A stretch of DNA of 6,729 bases from Pseudomonadota bacterium (GCA_021791235.1 JAJYXA010000221.1:1-6729); one strand, 5' to 3'. Positions 1 to 6,729 are shown, numbered from the stretch's first letter. Translations and numbers: made by a program. Notes: generated from the letters alone by a model not told the origin.

Positions 1-499
1 CGATCCGGCGACCGCCGCGCGGCTGGCGCCGAACGATTCGCAGCGTATCGGCCGGGCGCTGGAAATTTTCCGGCTCACCGGCACGCCGATGTCGGCGCTG
101 CTCGACCGCGTGCAATCCGTGCTGCCTTATCGCGTGCTGCAACTCGCCCTCATCCCGTCCGAGCGCGCGGTGCTGCATCAGCGCATCGCCGCGCGCTTCG
201 ACACCATGCTGGCCGAAGGCCTGATCGGCGAAGTGGAAACCCTGCGCCGAACCTACGCGCTTACCCCCGACCTGCCCGCCATGCGCGCGGTCGGCTATCG
301 TCAGGCGTGGGCCTATCTCGACGGCGAAATTGATTTGAGGGAATTGCGCGAGCAGGGCATAGCCGCCACCCGCCAGCTCGCCAAGCGCCAGCTCACCTGG
401 CTGCGCTCGTGGCCCGATGCGGTCGAACTGGATTGTCTGGCGGAGGATCTGGAGGGGCAGGCGATGGCACGCGTGCAGGCACACCTGCAATCCGAATAG
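1..499 (+). CDS. miaA: tRNA dimethylallyltransferase, 3' part (5' end outside window)
   Basis: MiaA transfers the dimethylallyl group of DMAPP to N6 of A37 in tRNAs that read codons starting with U, the first step towards ms2i6A. Only the C-terminal 165 or so residues are present; the reading frame is open from base 2 to the TAG at 497-499, and the start codon lies left of the window. The family signatures visible are [16 protein letters not shown] at the left edge followed by [10 protein letters not shown], the segment [16 protein letters not shown] in the middle (near 280-328), and [16 protein letters not shown] close to the C-terminus. The N-terminal P-loop is not in view. The gene converges on xseA with only 5 nt between the stop codons and no obvious terminator. 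The identification is secure; full length (usually a little over 300 residues) and the upstream context cannot be judged. Confidence 0.95.
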   Translation, partial: DPATAARLAPNDSQRIGRALEIFRLTGTPMSALLDRVQSVLPYRVLQLALIPSERAVLHQRIAARFDTMLAEGLIGEVETLRRTYALTPDLPAMRAVGYRQAWAYLDGEIDLRELREQGIAATRQLAKRQLTWLRSWPDAVELDCLAEDLEGQAMARVQAHLQSE

Positions 500-504
500 G
501 GGCC

Positions 505-1860
505 TCAATCCTTGCTTGTCGATTCGACCCTGGCGCGGGCCTGTCCGCGATGGAAGCGGATGCCGACGGTGTCGCCCGCGTTGAGCGTCGCGGCATCCTG
601 CACCACTGCGCCGTTCTCCAGCTGAACGATGCTGTAGCCGCGCGCCAGCACGCCGTCCGGATTGAGATGGGCGAGGCTGCTGGTGAAGCTGTCCAGGTTG
701 AGTTGACGCCGGCCCAGGCTGCCCTGAACAGCGCTCCGCACGCGCATGCCCAATGAATCGAGCCGCTGCTGTTCGCGCTGGATGACGTGGCGCGGCGTCA
801 CCAGCCGCTGGCCCAAGCGCGCGAGCTGCAAGTGTTCGCGGGTCAGGCGCGTGTCGCTGGCGTGGCGGAGCCGCTGCACCAGATGGTCCAGGCCGGTCTG
901 CCGGCTGCGCAACTGCTCGGTCGGATGGACCAGCCGCCGCGCCAGGTAATCCAGCCGCTGCATCTCGCTGTGCTGCCTGCGCGCGTGGTAATGGTGGAGC
1001 TGGCGGGCCAGGTGGCCCAGTTTCAGCAGCAGCTCCTGGCGCAGCGGGCTGGCGAGTTCGGCCGCCGCGGTCGGCGTCGGCGCGCGCAGGTCGGCGGCAA
1101 AATCGGCCAGGGTGAAATCGGTTTCGTGGCCGACGCCGCTCACCACCGGCATCGGGCTGGCGGCTATCGCGCGCGCCACCGCCTCGTCGTTGAACGCCCA
1201 CAGATCCTCCAGCGAACCGCCGCCGCGGCACACCAGCAGCACGTCGCACTCGGCGCGCGCGGCGGCGGTGCGGATGGCGGCGGCGATCTGCGCGCCGGCG
1301 CCCACACCCTGCACCGGGGTGGGGTAGAGGATCACCGGCAGGCCCGGCATGCGGCGCGCCAGCGCGGTCAGCACGTCGTGCAGGGCGGCGGCCTGGGGGG
1401 AGGTGACGATGCCCAAGGTGCGCGGAAAGCGCGGCAGGGCGCGCTTGCTTGCAGGGTCGAACAGGCCTTCGGCTTCCAGCCTGGCCTTCAGCTTGAGAAA
1501 GGCTTCGTACAGCCGCCCGGCGCCGGCGCGGCGGATCGCTTCGGCGCCCAGCTGGAACTCGCCGCGCGCTTCATACAGCGAGGGCAGGGCACGGATTTCC
1601 ACGTGGTCGCCGTTGGCCGGGCTGAAGTCGGCAAACTGGTTGCGCCCGCGGAACATCACGCAGCGCACCTGCGCGTTGGCGTCCTTGAGGGAAAAGTACC
1701 AGTGGCCCGATGCGGCACGGGTGAAGTTGGACACTTCGCCCTCCACCCACAGCAGCGGCAGCTGCGACTCCAGCGCGCGCCGCGCCATGCGGTTGAGTTC
1801 GCTGACGGTGAGCACGGGCAGGGCGGGCGCGCTGCCGGGAAGGTCGTCCGGAAAATCCAT
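505..1860 (-). CDS. xseA: Exodeoxyribonuclease VII large subunit
   Basis: XseA is the catalytic subunit of exonuclease VII, which with several copies of XseB degrades single-stranded DNA to oligonucleotides in the cytoplasm. From the ATG at 1860 the protein has 451 residues, close to the 456 of E. coli XseA. An OB-fold occupies roughly residues 15-110 ([10 protein letters not shown] at 51-60). The nuclease domain follows, with LHDVL at 160-164, [11 protein letters not shown] at 211-221, GVGHETD at 242-248 and [12 protein letters not shown] at 257-268. Residues D162, R212, H245 and D248 align by my reading with the essential D155, R205, H238 and D241 of E. coli. A helix-rich region runs from about 270 to 395, then LARGYSIV at 405-412. 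The frame stays open upstream, with an ATG at 1908 (467 aa; weak GAG ribosome site) and a TTG at 1911. I chose 1860 because family similarity begins around LTVSELNR (residues 17-24), although no clear Shine-Dalgarno precedes it. xseB is not in the window. Confidence 0.95.
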   Translation of the reverse strand: MDFPDDLPGSAPALPVLTVSELNRMARRALESQLPLLWVEGEVSNFTRAASGHWYFSLKDANAQVRCVMFRGRNQFADFSPANGDHVEIRALPSLYEARGEFQLGAEAIRRAGAGRLYEAFLKLKARLEAEGLFDPASKRALPRFPRTLGIVTSPQAAALHDVLTALARRMPGLPVILYPTPVQGVGAGAQIAAAIRTAAARAECDVLLVCRGGGSLEDLWAFNDEAVARAIAASPMPVVSGVGHETDFTLADFAADLRAPTPTAAAELASPLRQELLLKLGHLARQLHHYHARRQHSEMQRLDYLARRLVHPTEQLRSRQTGLDHLVQRLRHASDTRLTREHLQLARLGQRLVTPRHVIQREQQRLDSLGMRVRSAVQGSLGRRQLNLDSFTSSLAHLNPDGVLARGYSIVQLENGAVVQDAATLNAGDTVGIRFHRGQARARVESTSKD

Positions 1861-2031
1861 GGCATGCAGGATAACGGGTTCGACTCGGCACGGTTCATGC
1901 ACAGTCATCAAACGCTCATAAAAAAAATCTGATAACCCTATTGACGGCCATTGTGTTTTTATAACTCGCTGATATTAAAGGAATAAGTGTATTGTCTACT
2001 TTTTGGGCCAAACCACTTTTTCCTTTGTGGA

Positions 2032-2122
2032 CGGGCGTTTAGGGAGACCGTCAGGGAGTTCCTCACAGACTTATCCACACCATTTGTGGAGAACTCGAAC
2101 GCGCCCCTAAAAAAGTCGCCCG
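2032..2122 (+). other. Nested inverted repeats, possible structured leader of exbB
   Basis: Four pairs of complementary segments lie in nested order: CGGGCG (2032-2037) with CGCCCG (2117-2122); TTTAGGG (2038-2044) with CCCTAAA (2105-2111); GAGTTC (2056-2061) with GAACTC (2091-2096); and TCCACA (2074-2079) with TGTGGA (2085-2090). The first two are contiguous on the left and separated by a 5-nt bulge on the right. The last two are contiguous on the right and separated by 12 nt on the left. If transcribed towards exbB, about 25 base pairs could fold into a bulged hairpin ending 75 nt before the exbB start. A competing pairing exists, because GGGCG can also pair with CGCCC at 2102-2106. I recognise no known riboswitch. 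Short repeats of this kind arise by chance in GC-rich DNA, so this is a candidate only. Confidence 0.3.
2071..2093. promoter_or_regulatory. Inverted pair of DnaA-box sequences
   Basis: TTATCCACA at 2071-2079 is a perfect match to the consensus high-affinity DnaA box. Five bases further on, TGTGGAGAA at 2085-2093 is the same box on the opposite strand with one mismatch (TTCTCCACA). Together they make a near-perfect 9-bp inverted repeat with a 5-nt spacer. A weaker TGTGGA core lies at 2026-2031. The pair sits about 105-127 nt upstream of the exbB start. It could be a regulatory or titration site for DnaA; equally, the same bases could act as an RNA hairpin in a leader transcript. Binding is inferred from the motif alone. 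Confidence 0.45.
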
Positions 2123-2197
2123 CATAAATTGGTGCTTGCCGAAACCTGCACGTGGGCGCTACATTTCGCCTGTTGTTTTATCGTGGAGTGGTATCCA

Positions 2198-2803
2198 GTG
2201 CTTGCCATCATCGAGGCGGCCGGTTGGCCGATCTGGCTGTTGATTCTGGCGTCTGTCATCGCCGTGGCCATCATCATCGAACGTGCCTACAGCCTGCGTA
2301 GCCAGGAAGTGGCGCCTGCCGGACTGCTGCTGGAGACCATCAAGGTCTACCAGGAGCGTGGCGTGACGCAGGAACTGGTCACGCATCTGGCCGAGGGCTC
2401 GCCGCTCGGGCGGATCTTCGCCACTGCGTTGAAGAACGCCCATTACTCACGCGAAGTGATGAAGGAATCCATCGAGGAGTCCGGGCGCGCCGTCACCCAC
2501 GAACTCGACCGCTTCCTGACCTCGCTCGGTACCGTCGCCAGCATGGCGCCGCTGCTCGGCCTGTTCGGCACGGTGATCGGCATGATCGAAATCTTCGGTT
2601 CGCAGACCGCCACCGGGACCAATCCCGGCCAGCTGGCGCATGGCATTTCGATCGCGCTCTACAACACCGCGTTCGGCCTGATCGTGGCGATCCCGGCGAT
2701 GATTTTCTATCGCTTCTTCCGTGCCAAGGTGGAATCGCTGGTGGTCGACATGGAGCAGCAGGCGATCAAGCTGGTGGAAATCGTGCACGGCGACAGGAAA
2801 TAA
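2198..2803 (+). CDS. exbB: ExbB/TolQ-family inner-membrane proton channel protein
   Basis: This is the multi-spanning subunit of an ExbB-ExbD type motor that uses the proton motive force to drive a periplasmic partner. From the GTG at 2198 it has 201 residues, similar to the short ExbB proteins of betaproteobacteria. Membrane helices are visible at about 9-28, 107-132 and 151-173, with a cytoplasmic stretch between the first two. The conserved GLFGTVIG segment (121-128) and the ALYNTAFGLIVAIPA segment (153-167) line the channel in this family; T125 and T157 correspond by my alignment to T148 and T181 of E. coli ExbB. The GTG start is favoured by a GGAG at 2185-2188 nine bases ahead and by similarity beginning at LAIIEAAGWPIW. 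A TTG at 2129 would add 23 unconvincing residues. exbD follows after 6 nt. TolQ or MotA-like roles are less likely given the short length and the ExbD neighbour. Confidence 0.9.
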   Translation: MLAIIEAAGWPIWLLILASVIAVAIIIERAYSLRSQEVAPAGLLLETIKVYQERGVTQELVTHLAEGSPLGRIFATALKNAHYSREVMKESIEESGRAVTHELDRFLTSLGTVASMAPLLGLFGTVIGMIEIFGSQTATGTNPGQLAHGISIALYNTAFGLIVAIPAMIFYRFFRAKVESLVVDMEQQAIKLVEIVHGDRK

Positions 2804-2809
2804 GCCGAC

Positions 2810-3226
2810 ATGAATTTTCGCAAAGGACGCCGCGAGGACTATCCGGAAATCAACCTGATTCCGTTCATCGACATCCTGCTCGTCATCGTGATTTTCCTGG
2901 CAGTGACCACGACCTACGCGCGCTTCGCCGAACTCAAGATCAACCTGCCCACCAGCAGCGCCGCCCAGACCCCCAACCCGCCCAAGCAGATCGAAGTCGC
3001 CGTCTCCGAGGACGGTCGCTATGAGATCGACAGCACGGTGGTGGGCGATGCGTCGATCGACGGGCTGGCTGCCGCACTGAAGAAAGCAGCCGGCAGCGAG
3101 AACGAGCCCGTGGTGGTGATCAACGCCGATGCGCAAGCCACCCATCAATCCGTGGTGAACGTGATGGAAGCGGCGCGCCGCGAGGGGCTGACCCGCATTA
3201 CCTTCGCCACCCAGACCAACCCCTAA
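2810..3226 (+). CDS. exbD: ExbD/TolR-family biopolymer transport protein
   Basis: ExbD is the partner of ExbB: one N-terminal membrane helix carries the proton-handling aspartate and a periplasmic domain passes on the motion. The 138-residue product has a short cytoplasmic head, then PEINLIPFIDILLVIVIFL at 12-30, in which D21 matches the essential aspartate (D25 in E. coli ExbD). A periplasmic domain runs from about 40 to 135, with the typical pattern of a strand-rich IEVAVSEDGRYEID part and VVVINADAQATHQSVVNVMEAA near the end. The ribosome site AGGA (2795-2798) lies inside the last codons of exbB, so the two are translated from one message. lpxK begins 11 nt after the stop. No tonB or tolA gene is present in the window, so the energised partner is unknown. 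Confidence 0.92.
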   Translation: MNFRKGRREDYPEINLIPFIDILLVIVIFLAVTTTYARFAELKINLPTSSAAQTPNPPKQIEVAVSEDGRYEIDSTVVGDASIDGLAAALKKAAGSENEPVVVINADAQATHQSVVNVMEAARREGLTRITFATQTNP

Positions 3227-3237
3227 GCGGGCGTTCC

Positions 3238-4227
3238 ATGTTTTCCCTTCAGCATGTCTGGGCGCGCACCGGCGCGTTCACCGTGCTGCTCCTGCCCCTC
3301 GCCATGCTGTTCGCTGCCGTATCCGGATTGCGCCGTCAGGCGTATCGGCGCGGCTGGCTGCGTGTCGAATCCGTCGGCGTGCCGGTGATCGTGGTCGGCA
3401 ACATCACCGCCGGCGGCAGCGGCAAGACCCCGCTGGTGATCTGGCTGGTGAACTGGCTGCGCAGCCAGGGCTATCGTCCCGGCGTGATCAGCCGCGGCTA
3501 TGGCGGACACGCCCGCGGTTGCCTCGACGTGCAGACCGACAGTCCGCCGGCGCTGGTGGGCGACGAGCCGGCGCTGATCCGGCTCAAGACAGCCGGCCCG
3601 GTGGTGGTCGGACGCGACCGGGTGGCGGCAGCGCGCACCCTGCTGGAACGCCACCCGGGCGTGGACGTGATCGTGTCCGACGACGGCCTGCAGCATTACC
3701 GCCTGCACCGCGACATCGAGCTGGCCGTCATCGATGCGGCGACCGGGCTGGGCAGCGGCTGGCCGCTGCCGGCGGGCCCGCTGCGCGAACCGCCAAGCCG
3801 GCTGCGCAGCGTGGATGCGATCGTTCAGGTGGTGCGCGGCGCGGCCCAGCCGCGTCCCTATGATTCGGCCCCTGCCTGGCGCGCCGATTACACCGCAGGG
3901 CAGGCCTGGCGGCTGCGCGCCCCGCAGGAAAGAATGGCGCTGCGCGACCTGCCGCCGCACGACTGGCTGGCCGCGACCGGCATCGGCCGGCCGCAGGGTT
4001 TCTTTGCCATGCTCGATGCGCACGGCCTGCGCTATCGTCCACGACCCTTCCCAGATCACCATGTTTTCCGACCAACGGACTTGCCCGCCGGCGGGGCGGT
4101 GCTGATGACCGAAAAAGACGCGGTAAAATGCCGTGAATTCGCAGGACCGGACTGGTGGGCGGTGGAGCTCGATGTCGCCCCCGAAGATGGGTTCGTTCGC
4201 TGGCTGGGCGCACGCCTCAAACAATAA
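3238..4227 (+). CDS. lpxK: Tetraacyldisaccharide 4'-kinase (lipid A biosynthesis)
   Basis: LpxK uses ATP to phosphorylate the 4' position of the tetraacyl disaccharide 1-phosphate, giving lipid IVA at the cytoplasmic face of the inner membrane. The 329-residue length is normal. A hydrophobic N-terminal anchor covers about residues 14-30. The P-loop GNITAGGSGKT is at 54-64, followed by VISRGYGG at 83-90 and VGDEP at 107-111. SDDGLQHYRLHRDIE at 147-161 holds the acidic catalytic region of the family, FPDHHVF is at 271-277, and the characteristic TEKDAVKC is at 291-298. All motifs are intact. The ATG at 3238 has only a poor Shine-Dalgarno, so translation may depend on coupling to exbD, 11 nt upstream. 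The next gene, a diguanylate cyclase, starts 34 nt downstream instead of the usual ycaR-like gene. Confidence 0.96.
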   Translation: MFSLQHVWARTGAFTVLLLPLAMLFAAVSGLRRQAYRRGWLRVESVGVPVIVVGNITAGGSGKTPLVIWLVNWLRSQGYRPGVISRGYGGHARGCLDVQTDSPPALVGDEPALIRLKTAGPVVVGRDRVAAARTLLERHPGVDVIVSDDGLQHYRLHRDIELAVIDAATGLGSGWPLPAGPLREPPSRLRSVDAIVQVVRGAAQPRPYDSAPAWRADYTAGQAWRLRAPQERMALRDLPPHDWLAATGIGRPQGFFAMLDAHGLRYRPRPFPDHHVFRPTDLPAGGAVLMTEKDAVKCREFAGPDWWAVELDVAPEDGFVRWLGARLKQ

Positions 4228-4261
4228 GAACGCTTGCGCGCGTGGATCGAGGGAGGGATGT

Positions 4262-5377
4262 ATGGGCATGAAAAATTCTGACTGGAGCGATCGCCGTCAT
4301 CCCTGTCAATGGGAAGCCGAAAGCGAAGACACCGGATTCTGGGTGCCCGATCGCTCCGAAATCGTCACCCAGTTTTTCACCCGCTACCTGTTTTTTTCGC
4401 TGGCGGTCATTTATTTCTCCACGCTGGAAAGCGTCCGTCCGGTGCTGTTCAGCATCGAGCATCTGCTGATCGCGCTGGGCATTTATTTCTTCGTCAACAG
4501 TTGGTTCTTCCGGCAGGCGCTGCAAGGTGTCACGCTGCTGAAAATCCGCAGCGCCATGAGTGCCGACCTGATCATCGTCACCCTGTGCGTGATGCACGAT
4601 CCCAATCCGATCCCGCCTTCGGCCCTGGCATTCCTGATGGTGCTGCTGGGCAACGGCATGCGCTATGGCATGCGGCTGTTTGCCGAGGTGCTGGGCGGTG
4701 CGTTTCTCGGCATGGCGATCGCCTTCGCCTTCCGTTATCGGGTGGGCGGCTTCGAAGTCAATGCAGGCGATGTGTTTTTCGGCGTGTTCTGGGTCACCCT
4801 GGCCTTGTACGCCTACATCCTGATGGGGCGCATCGAGGATCAGCGCCGCCAACTCGATTACCGCAGCCGTTTCGACACGCTGACCGGGCTGCTCAACCGC
4901 CACGGCCTGCTGGCCGCGGCGGACACCCTCTTCGACAGGGCGACAGCGGATACCCCGGCGACCGTGCTGTTTGCCGACCTGAACCAGTTCAAGGCGGTCA
5001 ACGACCGCTACGGCCACGGCGTGGGCGACCGCGTGCTGGCCGAGTTTGCGCAGATCTTCAACGAATCGGCCGAGATGGGCGTGTGCGGACGCTGGGGCGG
5101 CGATGAATTCGTCGCCATCCTGCCGCAGCGCGACGAAGCCGCCATCCGCCAGATTTTCGAGCGCATCGAGGCCCGAACCGAAGCCTGGAGCGCCAGCAAC
5201 GGCCTGCCGATGGCGGTGAGCCTGGGCGTCGCCCACGCCCCGCACGACGGCAACGACCTGGTGACGCTGCTGTCGGTGGCCGACATCCATCTTTATCAAA
5301 GCAAGTCGCACCAGTCCGAAACGGCTGAGGCGCCCCCGAATTACAGGACCCTGATCAATGAACCCGAAGCTTCTTGA
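4262..5377 (+). CDS. Membrane-bound diguanylate cyclase (GGDEF) with RpfC-like multi-helix sensor region
   Basis: The product should make cyclic di-GMP from two GTP molecules in the cytoplasm, controlled by a membrane input region. It has 371 residues from the ATG at 4262. After a polar head (1-35), hydrophobic segments lie at about 38-55, 62-83, 98-112, 119-132, 138-158 and 168-188, then a short helical linker, then a GGDEF domain at about 204-348. The domain is intact: [12 protein letters not shown] (204-215), [19 protein letters not shown] (238-256) with D239, the signature GGDEF at 279-283, and SLGVAHAP (320-327). The inhibitory RxxD site is missing; AEMG stands where it would be. The membrane part, with GNGMRYG at 130-136, resembles from memory the sensor region of Xanthomonas RpfC; the ligand is unknown. 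A strong GGGAGGGA (4251-4258) sits 5 nt before the start; ATG 4268 is an alternative. The 3' end overlaps the next gene by 20 nt. Confidence 0.88.
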   Translation: MGMKNSDWSDRRHPCQWEAESEDTGFWVPDRSEIVTQFFTRYLFFSLAVIYFSTLESVRPVLFSIEHLLIALGIYFFVNSWFFRQALQGVTLLKIRSAMSADLIIVTLCVMHDPNPIPPSALAFLMVLLGNGMRYGMRLFAEVLGGAFLGMAIAFAFRYRVGGFEVNAGDVFFGVFWVTLALYAYILMGRIEDQRRQLDYRSRFDTLTGLLNRHGLLAAADTLFDRATADTPATVLFADLNQFKAVNDRYGHGVGDRVLAEFAQIFNESAEMGVCGRWGGDEFVAILPQRDEAAIRQIFERIEARTEAWSASNGLPMAVSLGVAHAPHDGNDLVTLLSVADIHLYQSKSHQSETAEAPPNYRTLINEPEAS

Positions 5378-5546
5378 AATCCTCGTCTGCCCGGTCTGCA
5401 AGGGCCCGCTCGACTGGAAGAAACCCGCACACGAACTGGTGTGCCGCGCCTGCCGCCTGGCCTATCCGATCCGCGACGACATTCCGGTGATGCTGCCGGA
5501 AGAGGCGCGCGCGCTGAGCCCCGACGAAATCCACGGCAAGGCCTGA
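5358..5546 (+). CDS. Trm112/YcaR-family zinc-binding small protein
   Basis: This 62-residue protein belongs to the Trm112-like (UPF0434) family, whose E. coli member YcaR lies between lpxK and kdsB. The sequence shows CPVC at 11-14 and CRAC at 29-32, four cysteines suited to bind one zinc ion, followed by the typical [11 protein letters not shown] at 36-46. Eukaryotic Trm112 is an activating partner of methyltransferases. The role of the bacterial protein in this operon is not settled, and I assign none. It starts inside the last 20 nt of the diguanylate cyclase gene, with AGGA (5345-5348) nine bases ahead of the ATG, and stops 2 nt before the kdsB start. Expression is therefore probably coupled on both sides. 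Confidence 0.93.
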   Translation: MNPKLLEILVCPVCKGPLDWKKPAHELVCRACRLAYPIRDDIPVMLPEEARALSPDEIHGKA

Positions 5547-5548
5547 GG

Positions 5549-6307
5549 GTGCATTTCCGCGTCGTCATTCCCGCGCGTTACGCGTCCAGCCGCCTGCCGG
5601 GCAAGCCGCTGGCGGATATTGGCGGGCGGCCCATGGTGCTGCATGTGCTGGAGCGCGCCCTGCAGGCGGGCGCCGAATCGGTGGTGGTCGCCACCGACGA
5701 TGCGCGCGTGCAGCAGGCCGTAGAAGCTGCCGGCTACCAGGCCTTGATGACCTCGCCGGACCATCAGTCGGGCACCGAGCGCCTGGTCGAGGTCGCCGAA
5801 ACCCTGCGCTGGCCGGACGACACGCTGGTGGTCAACGTGCAGGGCGACGAGCCGCTGATCGACCCGGCGCTGATCCGCGAAGCCGCGCGCCAGCTGGTGT
5901 TGCACGACGATGCGGTGATGGCCACGCTGGCGCACCCGATCCACGACCACGCCGACTTCGTCAATCCCAACGTCGTCAAGGTGGTGGCCGACGAAGCCGG
6001 CTACGCGCTGTATTTCAGCCGTGCCCCCATTCCCTGGCCGCGCGACGCGTTTTCCGCACAGCAGGCGATGCCGCACGAGCTCGGCGCGCTGCGCCACATC
6101 GGCCTGTATGCCTACCGTGCCGGCTTCCTGCGCACCTATGCCAGCCTCGCCAGCTCGCCGCTGGAACGTTACGAGATGCTCGAACAGCTGCGCGTGCTGT
6201 GGCACGGCCACCGCATCAGCCTTGGCATCACGCCCACCGCGCCCGCCTCGGGAGTGGATACGCCGGAAGACCTGGCGCGCGTGCGCAGCCTTTTCGAGGC
6301 AGGGTAG
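5549..6307 (+). CDS. kdsB: 3-deoxy-manno-octulosonate cytidylyltransferase (CMP-Kdo synthetase)
   Basis: KdsB couples Kdo to CTP, giving CMP-Kdo and pyrophosphate; CMP-Kdo is the donor used to add Kdo to lipid IVA. The 252-residue product from the GTG at 5549 is of normal length. It begins directly with the nucleotide-binding stretch [19 protein letters not shown] (3-21). HQSGTERL is at 72-79, VNVQGDEP at 95-102 (D100 a likely metal ligand), [12 protein letters not shown] at 152-163, [10 protein letters not shown] at 181-190, [16 protein letters not shown] at 203-218 and GVDTPED at 235-241 (D237 a likely second ligand). The GTG start is supported by similarity starting there and by AAGG at 5538-5541, seven bases ahead; the open frame further left overlaps the Trm112-like gene and is not like KdsB. 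The gap to the preceding stop is 2 nt. Confidence 0.96.
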   Translation: MHFRVVIPARYASSRLPGKPLADIGGRPMVLHVLERALQAGAESVVVATDDARVQQAVEAAGYQALMTSPDHQSGTERLVEVAETLRWPDDTLVVNVQGDEPLIDPALIREAARQLVLHDDAVMATLAHPIHDHADFVNPNVVKVVADEAGYALYFSRAPIPWPRDAFSAQQAMPHELGALRHIGLYAYRAGFLRTYASLASSPLERYEMLEQLRVLWHGHRISLGITPTAPASGVDTPEDLARVRSLFEAG

Positions 6308-6314
6308 CCGGTTT

Positions 6315-6333
6315 GAGGCTGCATAGCAGCCTC
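6315..6333 (+). other. Perfect 8-bp stem-loop after kdsB, no U tract
   Basis: GAGGCTGC at 6315-6322 and GCAGCCTC at 6326-6333 form a perfect stem with a 3-nt loop, starting 8 nt after the kdsB stop. A run of T is absent downstream (the next bases are TTGAATCCCCC), so it does not look like a classical intrinsic terminator in either direction. It may protect the 3' end of the upstream message, help factor-dependent termination, or only attenuate readthrough into adk. Confidence 0.55.

Positions 6334-6729
<396 letters not shown>

Larger units (their letters stand above)
1861..2197. promoter_or_regulatory. Intergenic control region between divergent xseA and exbB
   Basis: This is the only long non-coding stretch in the window and must hold the promoters of both divergent units. 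The part nearest xseA (about 1912-2030) is much richer in A and T than the genes around it. For exbB, a weak pair TTGTGT (1951-1956) and TATTAA (1973-1978) has 16-bp spacing; TTGACG at 1941-1946 matches a -35 well but has no -10 at a normal distance. For xseA, on the reverse strand, TAGACA (1998-1993) and TAATAT lie 15 bp apart, again weak. An 11-bp palindrome, TTTGGGCCAAA, lies at 2002-2012 and could be an operator. The right half holds the DnaA-box pair and nested inverted repeats listed separately. No promoter here can be assigned with confidence by eye. Confidence 0.5.

Noticed and set aside
787..1932. Long open frame on the + strand opposite xseA (381 codons)
   Set aside because: It lies antisense to a clear xseA, has low-complexity R/A/G/H/Q-rich composition typical of shadow frames in GC-rich DNA, and shows no recognisable domain.
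2041..2058. Direct repeat AGGGAG at 2041-2046 and 2053-2058
   Set aside because: Six bases repeated once is expected by chance and does not extend further.
2026..2093. Chromosomal origin of replication
   Set aside because: Only one perfect and one near-perfect DnaA box are present, with no further box cluster and no dnaA, dnaN or parAB genes in the window.
2129..2197. N-terminal extension of ExbB from a TTG codon
   Set aside because: The added 23 residues do not resemble ExbB, no ribosome site precedes the TTG, and a good GGAG is placed for the GTG at 2198.
4133..4261. Upstream extension of the GGDEF protein into the 3' end of lpxK
   Set aside because: The extension overlaps lpxK by about 95 nt in another frame, while a strong GGGAGGGA sits just before the ATG at 4262.
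3223..4269. Long open frame on the - strand opposite lpxK (348 codons)
   Set aside because: It is the antisense shadow of an intact lpxK, with H/A/R/Q-rich composition and no motif.
4217..5401. Long open frame on the - strand opposite the GGDEF gene (394 codons)
   Set aside because: It covers a gene with clear GGDEF motifs, and its own translation has the H/Q/V/A-rich look of an antisense frame.

Overview
The window is GC-rich chromosomal DNA of a Gram-negative proteobacterium. The order exbB-exbD-lpxK-trm112(ycaR-like)-kdsB-adk, with xseA divergent upstream and miaA convergent to xseA, together with the protein sequences, suggests a betaproteobacterium, possibly in or near the Nitrosomonadales. 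That placement is inferred from gene order and from how the translated proteins read; no database search was run.

Layout. Positions 1-499 hold the 3' part of miaA (tRNA A37 prenyltransferase, + strand). It converges on xseA (exonuclease VII large subunit, - strand, 505-1860 or slightly longer), with 5 nt between the two stop codons. A non-coding interval of about 290-340 nt then separates xseA from the rightward genes. It carries a perfect DnaA-box sequence facing a one-mismatch copy, set inside several nested inverted repeats (2032-2122). A compact + strand gene set follows: exbB (2198-2803), exbD (2810-3226), lpxK (3238-4227), a membrane-anchored GGDEF diguanylate cyclase (4262-5377), a Trm112/YcaR-like zinc-binding small protein (5358-5546) and kdsB (5549-6307). 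Gaps run from a 20-nt overlap to 34 nt, so co-transcription is likely. A 121-nt spacer with a perfect 8-bp stem-loop leads to adk (6429 onward, cut off by the window end).

How the genes fit together. LpxK phosphorylates the lipid A precursor at the 4' position and KdsB activates Kdo as CMP-Kdo; the two products meet at the Kdo transferase step of lipopolysaccharide synthesis. The Trm112-like protein is a usual neighbour of lpxK and kdsB (ycaR in E. coli). ExbB and ExbD form an inner-membrane proton-driven motor, here without an adjacent tonB. Most of the window is ordinary housekeeping sequence. The part that stands out is the diguanylate cyclase gene placed between lpxK and trm112. Its N-terminal membrane region resembles the multi-helix input domain of RpfC-type sensors, it has no RxxD inhibitory site, and its 3' end overlaps the start of trm112. 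The other item worth testing is the structured, DnaA-box-bearing interval ahead of exbB. I saw no tRNA, rRNA, CRISPR array, insertion sequence or pseudogene.
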